From Anaerostipes caccae L1-92 (GTDB lineage: Bacteria; Bacillota; Clostridia; Lachnospirales; Lachnospiraceae), in assembly GCF_014467075.1 (NCBI RefSeq), contig NZ_AP023027.1, positions 2,731,501-2,795,500 of the forward strand: a stretch of DNA of 64,000 nucleotides. The letters run 5' to 3'. Numbering within the stretch: the stretch's first letter is position 1; each line of letters opens with the position of its first letter. This document shows positions 33,974 through 42,550 of this stretch, piece by piece. The position numbers were made by a program, and so were the translations under genes. The notes beneath the pieces were generated by a model. That model searched no databases, was not told the DNA's origin, and saw only the letters and a program-made list of their open reading frames with translations.

Positions 33974-34462
33974 ATGCAAAACGAAAATCTTCAATTGGTA
34001 CTGTCAGATGATACAATTTTACAAATTTCGGTCATCCATTCAAAGGATAGGGCACCTATATCTGACACCACATCTCACGTGATTCACATTAATCAGCTGT
34101 TAAATCAGACAGTTTCCGGAACCCAGCACCTGGACCTCTCCGGAAAGATCAGCAAGCTTTTAAAACAGCTGGGCATCACCCCGAATCTGAAAGGCTACCT
34201 CTACCTGAGACAGGCAATTGAAATAGGAGTGCGGGATCCTTCGGTTTTTGACGGCATCACAAAACGTCTGTATCCGCATATTGCAGAGCAGAATCACACT
34301 ACGTCGACCAGTGTAGAGAGGACGATCCGCCATGCCATCGACACTGTATGGAGCAAGGGAAACAAAGAATTATTCTGGAGCATAACTCAGACATGCACAC
34401 TGGAACGTCCTACAAACAGTCAGTTTATCATTCAGCTTGCGGAATACTTTACAGAATATTAA
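33974..34462 (+). CDS. Stand-alone Spo0A C-terminal (effector) domain protein
   Basis: The 162-residue protein matches the DNA-binding domain of the sporulation regulator Spo0A from about residue 57 onward: ISKLLKQLGITPNLKGYLYLR, (in parts LLKQLGITP, KGYLYLRQAIE), RLYPHIAEQNHTTSTSVERTIRHAI with the recognition helix SVERTIRHAIDTVW, and RPTNSQFIIQLAEY. The receiver domain with the phospho-acceptor Asp is absent; instead there is a 56-residue N-terminus of unknown type. It could bind 0A-box-like sites constitutively, compete with true Spo0A or act in another programme. It is neighbour to a divergent XRE regulator. Confidence 0.85.
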   Translation: MQNENLQLVLSDDTILQISVIHSKDRAPISDTTSHVIHINQLLNQTVSGTQHLDLSGKISKLLKQLGITPNLKGYLYLRQAIEIGVRDPSVFDGITKRLYPHIAEQNHTTSTSVERTIRHAIDTVWSKGNKELFWSITQTCTLERPTNSQFIIQLAEYFTEY

Positions 34463-34499
34463 ACTGCTTTTCTTTCCATTAAGAGAACTGTTCGTCAAA

Positions 34500-34538
34500 A
34501 CAGCCTGTATCCTTTTAATACATCAGGATACAGGCTGT
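34500..34538. terminator. Bidirectional terminator between Spo0A-like gene and CoA-transferase operon
   Basis: ACAGCCTGTATCCT pairs perfectly with AGGATACAGGCTGT around an 11-base loop. It ends the catabolic operon on the minus strand and the Spo0A-like transcript on the plus strand. Confidence 0.85.
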
Positions 34539-34540
34539 CT

Positions 34541-35869
34541 TTATTCGTCATCACTCCAGGCTTCCCGGAATCTTTTCTCATATTCTTCCGCAAGCATCCG
34601 GCGAAAGTCAGGATGCGCGATCCGGATCAGCTTCCTGGCCCGGTTTCTTAAAGTCTCACCTTTTAATCTCGCCGTTCCATATTCCGTCACGATATAGTCT
34701 GCATCATACCTGGATGTCGTAACTGCCGCTCCCTCGCCGATCACCGGTACGATCTTTGATATCCTGCCTTCTGCCGCCGTAGACGGCATCGCCATGATGC
34801 TCTTTCCTCCCCGGCTCATATTGGCGCCCCTCACAAAGTCAACCTGGCCTCCCACCCCGCTGATCTGTCTCCTGCCCACCGAAGCCGAAACAACCTGTCC
34901 CATCAAATCCACCTGAACACAGGAATTGACAGATACCAGACGTTCATTTTGTGCAATGACATACGGATCATTTACATAATCCACCGGATGAAGCTCCACT
35001 GCCGGGTTGTTGTCCGCGAAGTCATACAGCTTTCTCGTGCCCATAAGAAAGGTAACGATGCTTTTTCCGGCATGAAGACTTTTTCTGCGGTTTGTGATCA
35101 CCCCGGCCTCATAAAGTTCCACAATGCCGTCTGAGATCATTTCCGAATGAATTCCGAGATCTTTTTTCTCCTTCAGGAACCCAAGGACAGCATCCGGGAT
35201 GGCTCCGATGCCAAGCTGCAGCGTGTCCCCGTCTTCGATCAGGGAGGCACAGTTTTTCCCAATCGCCCTCTCGACCTCTGAAATCCCTGCAGGCGGAAGT
35301 TCGATCAGAGGAGTATCTGCCTCCACAATATAATCTATGTCACTTATATGAATAAAACTGTCACCCAGCGTTCTGGGCATAGAGGGATTGATCTGTGCGA
35401 TCACCAATTCCGCCTCCATAGCCGCCGGTTTAGAATAATCTACGGATATCCCGAAACTGCAGTAACCATGCTCATCCGGAGGCGAGAGGTTTAGAAACAC
35501 TGCATCTACGGGGAGAGTTGTCCGGAAAAGCTCCGGGACTTCTGAAAAATAAACCGGTGTTACATCCGCCCTGCCCTCTTTTGCGGCCTTCCTCGTAGAA
35601 GCTCCCAGAAAAAAACTGTTATGGCGAAAATGTTTCTCCATCCCGGGTTCACAGTATTTTGCTGCTCCCATGGCAACCATATGGACGATTTCCACATTTT
35701 CAAAAAGGGCTCTGTTTCTCACAAGGGCATCCGAGAGGACCAGAGATTCCCCTGCCGCATGAGAAAAAACAATCCGCTGCCCTGACCTGATATGAGAAAC
35801 CGCCTCATCCGCACTGACCAGCTTCTCCCTGTACTCCGCTTTCCACGGCTTGTCCTTCTTATCTCTCAT
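34541..35869 (-). CDS. 4-Hydroxybutyrate CoA-transferase-like protein (acetyl-CoA hydrolase/transferase family)
   Basis: The 442-residue protein belongs to the family that moves CoA between acetyl-CoA or butyryl-CoA and short acids. Motifs are HAAGESLVLSDAL, LNLSPPDEHGYCSFG, QLGIGAIPDAVL, the likely catalytic Glu in IHSEMISDG, and GGQVDFVRGA with EYGTARLKG. It overlaps the 4-hydroxybutyrate dehydrogenase gene upstream, which argues for 4-hydroxybutyrate as substrate. Two adjacent ATG codons (35872, 35869) are possible; the second is better spaced from GGAG. It is the last gene of the operon. Confidence 0.85.
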   Translation of the reverse strand: MRDKKDKPWKAEYREKLVSADEAVSHIRSGQRIVFSHAAGESLVLSDALVRNRALFENVEIVHMVAMGAAKYCEPGMEKHFRHNSFFLGASTRKAAKEGRADVTPVYFSEVPELFRTTLPVDAVFLNLSPPDEHGYCSFGISVDYSKPAAMEAELVIAQINPSMPRTLGDSFIHISDIDYIVEADTPLIELPPAGISEVERAIGKNCASLIEDGDTLQLGIGAIPDAVLGFLKEKKDLGIHSEMISDGIVELYEAGVITNRRKSLHAGKSIVTFLMGTRKLYDFADNNPAVELHPVDYVNDPYVIAQNERLVSVNSCVQVDLMGQVVSASVGRRQISGVGGQVDFVRGANMSRGGKSIMAMPSTAAEGRISKIVPVIGEGAAVTTSRYDADYIVTEYGTARLKGETLRNRARKLIRIAHPDFRRMLAEEYEKRFREAWSDDE

Positions 35870-36983
35870 CATATCTCCTCTTAAATATCTCTCTGATCTC
35901 CTCTTTTGTCAGTTCCACATAGTTATTCTTTAAGAGTCTCTGCTGATTCTGTACCGTGCTCTCTGTAAATTCTTCGATTTGTACTTCTGTCATGCCATAG
36001 TCTTTCAGCGGCCTGGTCTCCATAAAGTTTGACAAAAGCTCCCGGAGTCTTAGAAATGCCGAGTCCGCCTCCCATCCAAACACATCCGCGATGGTCTGTC
36101 TCAGCTTTCTGATCTTTCCTCCCGGTTTCTTTAATTCATATAGCTCCATCACATCCATAAAAAACTGGTAATTGGCTTCTCCGTGAGGTACATGGAATGC
36201 ACCTCCAATCGAGTAAGACAGTGCGTGGACAGCGGCACATCCCGCGTTCCCGAACGCAATGCCAGCATAGTTGGAGGCCAGTATATAGCTTTTCAAATTA
36301 TTTTTTCTTGCCTCTCTTCCAGACTCCGCCATATCATGGTAACCGGACAGAATCATTTCTATGGCTTTCCCGGAGAACAGCTCCGTAGCCGGAGATGCTT
36401 TCGGCGACAGAAAGGATTCCACTGCATGTATAAAAGCGTCGATTGAGCTGGTAAGAAACACCTTATAGGGCAGTCTTTCTAGAGTTTCCGGTATCAGGAC
36501 CGCACAGTCCGCATAGCAGGCATCTGCTGCCAGGCCTTTTTTCGTATGTCTGGATTTTATTTCGGCGATAGCTACATTCGTGACCTCGCTTCCGGTGCCG
36601 CAGGTTGTGGGCACTGCGATCAGCTGTTTCTTTTTTACAGGCTCCTTTTCGCCGTCAAACAGCGGAGTGCTGCCGTCCGGCATATCCAATGCCAGTATTT
36701 TGCTGATATCCAGTATCGTTCCCCCTCCCAGTGCAAAGATCCGGTTATAATAATACTTCGACGTCTTCTCTTTTATCTGGTCGATCATCTCGTCGGATGG
36801 CTCTCCGTCTCCGAATTCCTCCTGAAAAATATAATTAGCGTTCACACCCAGCGGTTTCAGAAGCGGCTCATACAGATACCTGTTTGTCACTACCAGATCA
36901 CTGTGGCCGATCTTAAATTCTTCCTGAAACTGTTTTACAGTGTCAAAATAAAATACCGTGGGCACCAGTCTCAATAACTGCAT
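35859..36983 (-). CDS. 4hbD: 4-Hydroxybutyrate dehydrogenase (iron-containing alcohol dehydrogenase family)
   Basis: The 374-residue enzyme interconverts succinate semialdehyde and 4-hydroxybutyrate with NAD(H). It resembles the clostridial enzyme through FQEEFGDGEPSDEMI, RIFALGGGTILDISKILAL, VPTTCGTGSEVTNVAIAE, SSIDAFIHAVES and the metal ligands in NAGCAAVHALSYSIGG and FHVPHGEAN. Length is normal. It overlaps the CoA-transferase gene by several bases, pairing reduction with CoA activation. No 4-hydroxybutyryl-CoA dehydratase gene is in the window. Confidence 0.87.
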   Translation of the reverse strand: MQLLRLVPTVFYFDTVKQFQEEFKIGHSDLVVTNRYLYEPLLKPLGVNANYIFQEEFGDGEPSDEMIDQIKEKTSKYYYNRIFALGGGTILDISKILALDMPDGSTPLFDGEKEPVKKKQLIAVPTTCGTGSEVTNVAIAEIKSRHTKKGLAADACYADCAVLIPETLERLPYKVFLTSSIDAFIHAVESFLSPKASPATELFSGKAIEMILSGYHDMAESGREARKNNLKSYILASNYAGIAFGNAGCAAVHALSYSIGGAFHVPHGEANYQFFMDVMELYELKKPGGKIRKLRQTIADVFGWEADSAFLRLRELLSNFMETRPLKDYGMTEVQIEEFTESTVQNQQRLLKNNYVELTKEEIREIFKRRYDER

Positions 36984-36995
36984 AAATTCTCCTTC

Positions 36996-37400
36996 CTATT
37001 CCCCCGCAGGAATTACCTGCGCTGTTCCGCTGATGACAACTTCATTGTCCTGGTTGACACAGGTTGTTTCCAGTGTTGCAAGCTCAAATGATTTCTTCCT
37101 CTCGATTTTCAGGACTTTGATCCTGGCAGTCACCCGGTCTCCGATCCTCACTGGCCTTTCAAAATTCAGCATCTGACTCAGGTACACGGTTCCCGGCCCC
37201 GGCAGGACACCGGCGATGGCCGCAGAGATAAAACCGGCTCCGATCATCCCATGGGCAATCCGCCCATGAAACCTGGTGCCTTTGGCATACTCTTCATCCA
37301 GATGCAGAGGGTTTTTGTCTCCTGATACTTCTGCAAATATTTTCACATCCCGCTCCGTTACATATTTATAAAAAAATCCCTCCTGTCCTACTTTGAGCAT
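36996..37400 (-). CDS. MaoC-like (R)-specific enoyl-CoA hydratase
   Basis: The 134-residue hot-dog fold protein carries the hydratase-2 motif FAEVSGDKNPLHLDEEYAK with the catalytic Asp and His, followed by RIAHGMIGAGF. Family members (PhaJ type) hydrate trans-2-enoyl-CoA to (R)-3-hydroxyacyl-CoA or the reverse. It overlaps the upstream zinc dehydrogenase gene by 13 bases. In this operon it would act on a CoA ester made by the CoA-transferase; the actual substrate is unknown. Confidence 0.85.
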   Translation of the reverse strand: MLKVGQEGFFYKYVTERDVKIFAEVSGDKNPLHLDEEYAKGTRFHGRIAHGMIGAGFISAAIAGVLPGPGTVYLSQMLNFERPVRIGDRVTARIKVLKIERKKSFELATLETTCVNQDNEVVISGTAQVIPAGE

Positions 37401-38476
37401 GTCCCCTCCTCTCTGCCTGACTCATGGAGCATGACACTGACCCTGTAATTCCCGGGTCTTGCGGCCTCCTCGAAGGCTTTCTGAATATCTTCCAGCGGAT
37501 AACTGGCCTCGATCAGAGGCCTGACATCCACCACTCTCTGATTGAGCAGTCTGGCCGCTTCCAGAAAATCCTTTGTATCGCCCAAATATGTACCCAGAAT
37601 CTCCATCCTTCGGTAATGGATGTCATTAGAACTAATCCCCAGCTCAGGGGCCGGATAAGCGGCTGCAAACATCAGCATCCGGCCGTCAAAATGTTTGAGT
37701 ATGGCCGCCGCCTGTTCATTGGCTTTTGTGGCTCCGACGGCCACAATGACAGCATCTGCGCCCCGGCCTCCTGTCATCTGCTTCACTCTCTCCACCGGGT
37801 CTGCGGCGCCGGCATCGATCACCTCAAATCCCATGGCTTTGGCAGTTTTGATCTTCTTTTCCATCATTTCAGTGACGATCACTCTGGCACCGCACGCCCT
37901 GACTGCCTGGGCATTTAAAAGTCCCATAGTCCCAGCCCCGATGACTGCCACCGTATCCTGAGGGCTTACTCTGAGCTTTCCTATTCCCTTTGCTGCGGTT
38001 GCCAGAGGCTCTAAAAAAGCCGCCTCCCCGGGACTTAATTCCGGATTCATCTTCATTACTGCCGTAGCATTTCTTACCTGATATTCAGCAAATCCCATTC
38101 TTCCTTTATACCCGCCCTCATGAAGGTCATAGGAGCTCCGGATCACGCACTGGCTTTCTTCCCCTTTTCTGCAGTGTTCACATTCCCCGCAGTAGTTATT
38201 GGAGATGGCTACAAAATCCCCCGGCAGCAGCTCCACTACCTTGGCTCCGGTTTCCAGTATAACTCCCGCCCCCTCATGTCCGCCCGCCATAGGATAGCCC
38301 TGGTGTTCTCTCAGCCCCAGCCACTGTCCGTAATCAGCAGTACAAATATTGCAGGCCAGCTGTTTGATCAGTATCTGATGTTCTCCCAGTTTCGGCAGCT
38401 TCATTTCATGTACTTCAGCATGTCCCTTCGATGTCAGAACGCCGAACCTGAACGTTTTCACTGTATTTTTATCCAT
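37388..38476 (-). CDS. Zinc-dependent medium-chain dehydrogenase (first of two in the locus)
   Basis: The 362-residue protein of the MDR superfamily has catalytic zinc ligands (CNICTADYG; GGHEGAGVI), a four-Cys structural zinc loop (CGECEHCRKGEESQC) and the NAD(P) site VAVIGAGTMGLLNAQAV. It probably oxidises a secondary alcohol of a polyol or sugar derivative. It overlaps the OYE gene by 8 bases and the MaoC gene by 13, indicating a single translation-coupled unit. Confidence 0.85.
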   Translation of the reverse strand: MDKNTVKTFRFGVLTSKGHAEVHEMKLPKLGEHQILIKQLACNICTADYGQWLGLREHQGYPMAGGHEGAGVILETGAKVVELLPGDFVAISNNYCGECEHCRKGEESQCVIRSSYDLHEGGYKGRMGFAEYQVRNATAVMKMNPELSPGEAAFLEPLATAAKGIGKLRVSPQDTVAVIGAGTMGLLNAQAVRACGARVIVTEMMEKKIKTAKAMGFEVIDAGAADPVERVKQMTGGRGADAVIVAVGATKANEQAAAILKHFDGRMLMFAAAYPAPELGISSNDIHYRRMEILGTYLGDTKDFLEAARLLNQRVVDVRPLIEASYPLEDIQKAFEEAARPGNYRVSVMLHESGREEGTCSK

Positions 38477-39542
38477 GATATTCCCTCCATCCCGGACATT
38501 TATGATAATCCGTGCTCCAAAGACATTTCCGGCAGTTTCTGCAGGATACGATCTCCCTTCCCTGTTTGATTTTTATTACCCATTCAGGGTCGCAGAGCAG
38601 CGCTCTTCCAAGGGCCACAAAATCCGCACATTCCTGTTCCAGCAAAAACATTCCCTGTTGTACCTGCCGGATTCCGCCCACAGCGATTACAGGACAGCTT
38701 ACTCTCTGTTTCATCTGCATGGCGCCCCAAATACGGATATTGAAGGGAAATTCGTCAGGAGGATTCTCCATGGTCCTCTCATCCATAAAGCCCGTAGACC
38801 CGAAGCCTGTGGATACATGCAGGAAATCCATGCCGGCTTTTTCAAACGTCCCCGCCATAAATGCAGATGACTCCAGATCCGGCTCGTCAAATCCGAGGCG
38901 GACGGAAATGAGAAAATTCTCACCGCAGCTATGCCGGATGCCCTCCATGATATCAAGTACAACCCTCATTCTTCCTTCGATGTTTCCCCCGAACCGGTCT
39001 GTCCTGTGATTGACTGTCGGAGATAAAAATGCATTCAGAAAATAAGAATGAGCGCAGTGAAGCTCGACTCCGTCATATCCGGCAGCCCTGGCCCTGACAG
39101 CAGCCTCAATAAACTGCTGTTCTCTCAATAGGATTTCGTCTTCACTCATTTCGTCTGCCGTATATTCTCTTCCCCTGAGTGTCCCATGAAATGCGGACGG
39201 GGAGGCAGGCCTTCCCGATACTGTCCGTATGCCCGCATGGTGAAGCTGTGATAGTATCGGAACTTTAAACTTGTGTGCTGCGGACACCAGCATTCTGTGC
39301 CCCTCCATCTGATCCTCGTTCCATATACCTGTCTGATACTCAGAAAGCCTTCCGTCCTCTGCCACACAGGCTGCTTCCGCGATGATCATTCCGATCCCGC
39401 CCCTGGCTCTGGCCTCATAGTGGGAGATCAGCTCATCCGTGATTATTCCGTCCTTAACCCCATAGCCGAACGTCACCATGGGTGCCATTATAAAGGCAGA
39501 TGCAATTGTCTTTCCCTTTATCACTGTTTGTTTCTGATACAT
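38469..39542 (-). CDS. Old Yellow Enzyme family NADH:flavin oxidoreductase
   Basis: The 357-residue TIM-barrel flavoprotein has SQLHHAGIRT, the FMN/substrate motif YDGVELHCAHSYFLNAFLSP, (in parts YDGVELHCAH, YFLNAFLSP), NHRTDRFGG, and VGGIRQ with FVALGRALLCDPEW. A C-terminal CRNCRKCLW plus one later Cys suggests an Fe-S cluster as in 2,4-dienoyl-CoA reductase and enoate reductases, but the usual C-terminal FAD/NADH domains are missing. It should reduce an activated C=C bond; its electron donor is unclear. Confidence 0.83.
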   Translation of the reverse strand: MYQKQTVIKGKTIASAFIMAPMVTFGYGVKDGIITDELISHYEARARGGIGMIIAEAACVAEDGRLSEYQTGIWNEDQMEGHRMLVSAAHKFKVPILSQLHHAGIRTVSGRPASPSAFHGTLRGREYTADEMSEDEILLREQQFIEAAVRARAAGYDGVELHCAHSYFLNAFLSPTVNHRTDRFGGNIEGRMRVVLDIMEGIRHSCGENFLISVRLGFDEPDLESSAFMAGTFEKAGMDFLHVSTGFGSTGFMDERTMENPPDEFPFNIRIWGAMQMKQRVSCPVIAVGGIRQVQQGMFLLEQECADFVALGRALLCDPEWVIKIKQGREIVSCRNCRKCLWSTDYHKCPGWREYHG

Positions 39543-39560
39543 CAGGTCCCTCCGTCCTGG

Positions 39561-40475
39561 CTAAAAACAGCCGTATACCTTTTTTGGGTTTTCAACAAAA
39601 ATGGTCCGGATTTCATTCTCTGTAATCCCGCCCGACTCCTTAAGCCTCGGAATAAACTTGTTTAAAATATACTCAAGACCCGGTCCGCCGCCGTTGGCCC
39701 TGAAATAATTGCTCCTGCCAAAGTCCGCGCTGATCAGAAGCCTTTCCAAATAACCTTCTTCCATCAGATCCAAAATCATATCAATGTTAGTCTGGACCGG
39801 ATAGCGGTAAACTCTTGCGATGTTGTCCACAGACAGGAAGCTTCCCATAGAAGCAATTTTCTTATATTCATAGGGATCCGGATTCCGGTCCATATGTCCG
39901 AGCACTACTCTGGAGAGATCCGCCTGGCAGCGGTCCAGAAGTCTCAGAATTTCTATCCCCATCATCCCTCCGTGATGAATCCAGATCGGGGCATTGGACT
40001 TCTGCTGTGCCCTGGCGGCAGCTCTCAGACACTTCTCTTCCCTCGGATGAATAAACCGGGGGGATACCGCACATTTTAACTGTCCTGCCCGGATCTCCGT
40101 TCCGTCCATACCTTCCTCTATCTCTCTTATAAACAGTTCTGCCAGTTCCTCTGTGCTGATATCATCAATAAAATCCGGGTTGTGGTCAAACAGATAAAAT
40201 CCGGCGGTGGCAATCAGATGCACTCCGCTCTGCCTGCTTGCATAGACAAGCTTTTGCGGGTCTCTTCCGTAATCGGCAGCCGTTCCCTCCACAAGAGCAG
40301 AACCGCCGGCTTCGGCAAACAGGCGAAGTTCTCTTATAGAACCCTCTATATCCGTAATTGCCAGAGTGGGATCCTTCTCTGCTGTATACGGATTGCAGCA
40401 GACATGTTCATGCGTATAGGTAAACCCTATCTTTTCTGCGTCCACATCTCCCAGGACAGTTCTCACGCAATTCAT
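39561..40475 (-). CDS. Phosphotriesterase-family hydrolase (probable sugar-lactone lactonase)
   Basis: The 304-residue amidohydrolase-fold protein has metal ligands in YTHEHVC (near residue 20), a Lys near GQLKCAVS, His in WIHHGG and LGHMDR, and Asp in ISADFGRS, a full binuclear metal set. Members of the related cog1735 group hydrolyse phosphorylated aldonolactones, and placement with a PTS and dehydrogenases fits that role. The start at 40475 (GGGAGG eight bases away) is preferred; the longer frame would overlap the dehydrogenase gene. Confidence 0.83.
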   Translation of the reverse strand: MNCVRTVLGDVDAEKIGFTYTHEHVCCNPYTAEKDPTLAITDIEGSIRELRLFAEAGGSALVEGTAADYGRDPQKLVYASRQSGVHLIATAGFYLFDHNPDFIDDISTEELAELFIREIEEGMDGTEIRAGQLKCAVSPRFIHPREEKCLRAAARAQQKSNAPIWIHHGGMMGIEILRLLDRCQADLSRVVLGHMDRNPDPYEYKKIASMGSFLSVDNIARVYRYPVQTNIDMILDLMEEGYLERLLISADFGRSNYFRANGGGPGLEYILNKFIPRLKESGGITENEIRTIFVENPKKVYGCF

Positions 40476-40491
40476 AGTATCCGCCTCCCTT

Positions 40492-41541
40492 CTACCGGTT
40501 CCAAACTCTGACCAGCGACTGTTTTCGTACATAATTGAGCAGATCTTCCGCTATCATCTCAGATGCCCATTTTTTAGAATCTGTGCTGATCCCAGCCATA
40601 TGCGGCGTCAGAAGAACGTTGTCCATCGTAAAAAACGGATGATTTTTCGGCGCCGGTTCATCCCACATGACATCCACCGCGGCAAACGCAATCTTTTTGT
40701 TCTCCAGAGCCTCGATCAGCGACCTCTGATCCACTACGGCAGCCCTGGACGAATTGATAAAATAGGCGTCCTCTCTCATGGCATTAAACCATTCATCATT
40801 GATCATGCCTTTCGTCTCCGGTGTCACACTCAAATGGACACTGACGAAATCACATGATGGCAGCATCCGGATCGGATCTTCATATTTTTTCGCGCATACC
40901 GCATCAAACGTCTCCTGGGGCTGAAATGGATCATAAGCAGCAACTTTCATCCCCATGCCGGAACAGATCTTCGCCACGTTCTGTCCGATATGGCCCAGCC
41001 CGATGATCCCCACTGTCCGGCCGTATACATCGATTCCCCACGGATAGGAGGATCTCGGATTCTCCCGGTCCTTAAACCGCCAGATCACGTCCTTTTTATC
41101 CGGCACATCGTAAATGTCTTTTTCATCTGCCAAAAATCTTCCGGACCAGAGACCGTGATAGGTAAAGGAAATTCTCTTGCAGATATCCAGCATCATTCCC
41201 ACGGTATATTCCGCAACCGAATGTGCATTTCTTCCCGGCGCGTGGATGACCGGGATCCCCAGCTCTTTTGCAGTCTTCGTGTCAATATTGTTAGGCGTGG
41301 CCCTTCCGCAGCCGATCAGCTTTAACCCTTTTTCTTTGAGTTCCCTGATCACTCTTTCTGTCACCGGATCAGTATAAAACAGCACCGCCTCACAGCCAGA
41401 ACATTCTTCTATGATCTCTTCCTCTGTGGGAAGGATATCCGTGGCCGTCCACGGAAGTATTTTCACATCACAGCAGGACTCCAGCTCTTTCAACTGTTCC
41501 GGCCAAAGTTCCATACTCACGGCAGCTTTTATTTTTTCCAT
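40492..41541 (-). CDS. D-2-hydroxyacid dehydrogenase (phosphoglycerate dehydrogenase-like)
   Basis: The 349-residue NAD enzyme has VGIIGLGHIGQNVAKI as its Rossmann motif, catalytic Arg in VHLSVTPETKG and INSSRAAVVDQ region, a Glu further on and the catalytic His in LTPHMAG. It interconverts a 2-keto acid and a 2-hydroxy acid, probably an intermediate of the locus. The start at 41541 has GAGGAG five bases upstream. Confidence 0.85.
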   Translation of the reverse strand: MEKIKAAVSMELWPEQLKELESCCDVKILPWTATDILPTEEEIIEECSGCEAVLFYTDPVTERVIRELKEKGLKLIGCGRATPNNIDTKTAKELGIPVIHAPGRNAHSVAEYTVGMMLDICKRISFTYHGLWSGRFLADEKDIYDVPDKKDVIWRFKDRENPRSSYPWGIDVYGRTVGIIGLGHIGQNVAKICSGMGMKVAAYDPFQPQETFDAVCAKKYEDPIRMLPSCDFVSVHLSVTPETKGMINDEWFNAMREDAYFINSSRAAVVDQRSLIEALENKKIAFAAVDVMWDEPAPKNHPFFTMDNVLLTPHMAGISTDSKKWASEMIAEDLLNYVRKQSLVRVWNR

Positions 41542-41554
41542 GTTGTCTCCTCTC

Positions 41555-42439
41555 TCATTCCAATGCTTTTCCTTCGCTTCCAAACGTTTTCATGTATGTT
41601 TTTAAAATATGTTTATAGGCTTCTGCCCCCGCTGCCAGTGCCTGGTTGGCGTACACCGTCCGGTTTCCGGTATAGATAAGTTTTCCGTCATTGTCGAACA
41701 GCGGATCATTTTCCTCTTCAAACTTCCGCACCCCGATTAAGTATTCCGTGGAAAGATCCGTAGATAAATTGATCTTCTGTATTCCAAGGGTGATAGCCTT
41801 CTTCAGCTTTTCCTCTCCCGTATTAGAACCTCCGTGCAGCACGAGGGGCACGGATACTTCTCTGCTCAGCTCAGAGAGCAGCTCAAAGTTTAAAAGAGGT
41901 TTTCCCCTGTAAACTCCATGGGATGTTCCCACCGCCACAGCCAGGCAGTCCACCCCGGTTTCTTTCACAAAGCCAGCGGCCTCCTCTTTCCTGGTAAGCC
42001 CGCTGTCCCTTGTCTCTTCATACTCTGCCCCTTTTCCCACATGTCCAAGTTCTGCCTCCACCGTTACACCGACTGCATGAGCCGCACGGACAGCCTCTCT
42101 TACTGCTTTTACATTTTCTTCATAGGGAAGTGTGGATTTATCCAGCATGACAGAGGTAAAACCGCATCTCAGGGCACGCTGAACATCCTCATACTCTTTC
42201 CCGTGATCCAGATGCAGGGCTGCCGTTACCTCCGGGTATTTTTTCTCATACAACCGTACCGCCATGGCCAGCTCCTCCATCTGCACATAAGGCGTGCAGG
42301 CTATGATCACCGGAGCCTGCATTTCCGATGCGGCCGCAAAGCACGCTTCCACCGTTCTCCCCGTAAAAACATTTGCTGCAGCTACCGCATATTTCCCATC
42401 TTTTGCTCTCACGAGCAATTCCCTCATTGAAACTAACAT
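41555..42439 (-). CDS. Class II (zinc) ketose-bisphosphate aldolase, GatY/FbaA family
   Basis: The 294-residue aldolase has the zinc and substrate motifs HLDHGKEYE, TSVMLDKS (where fructose-bisphosphate aldolases have D(G/A)S), VEAELGHVGK, VGTSHGVY, LHGGSNT and KINLSTD. It should split a ketose-1-phosphate or bisphosphate into DHAP and an aldehyde. Its position right after the PTS genes points to the phosphorylated imported substrate. GGGAGG precedes the ATG; a 110-base gap to the IIC gene holds no clear promoter. Confidence 0.88.
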   Translation of the reverse strand: MLVSMRELLVRAKDGKYAVAAANVFTGRTVEACFAAASEMQAPVIIACTPYVQMEELAMAVRLYEKKYPEVTAALHLDHGKEYEDVQRALRCGFTSVMLDKSTLPYEENVKAVREAVRAAHAVGVTVEAELGHVGKGAEYEETRDSGLTRKEEAAGFVKETGVDCLAVAVGTSHGVYRGKPLLNFELLSELSREVSVPLVLHGGSNTGEEKLKKAITLGIQKINLSTDLSTEYLIGVRKFEEENDPLFDNDGKLIYTGNRTVYANQALAAGAEAYKHILKTYMKTFGSEGKALE

Positions 42440-42550
42440 GCCAAAACCTCCCTTTCTCTCCTTAAAGGAACGGGACCGCCCGGTCTCCCTGACAATCCCT
42501 TTCCAGCGAACTATATAGAAAATATTTTGGTATCTTGTATTGTCTTTCGT

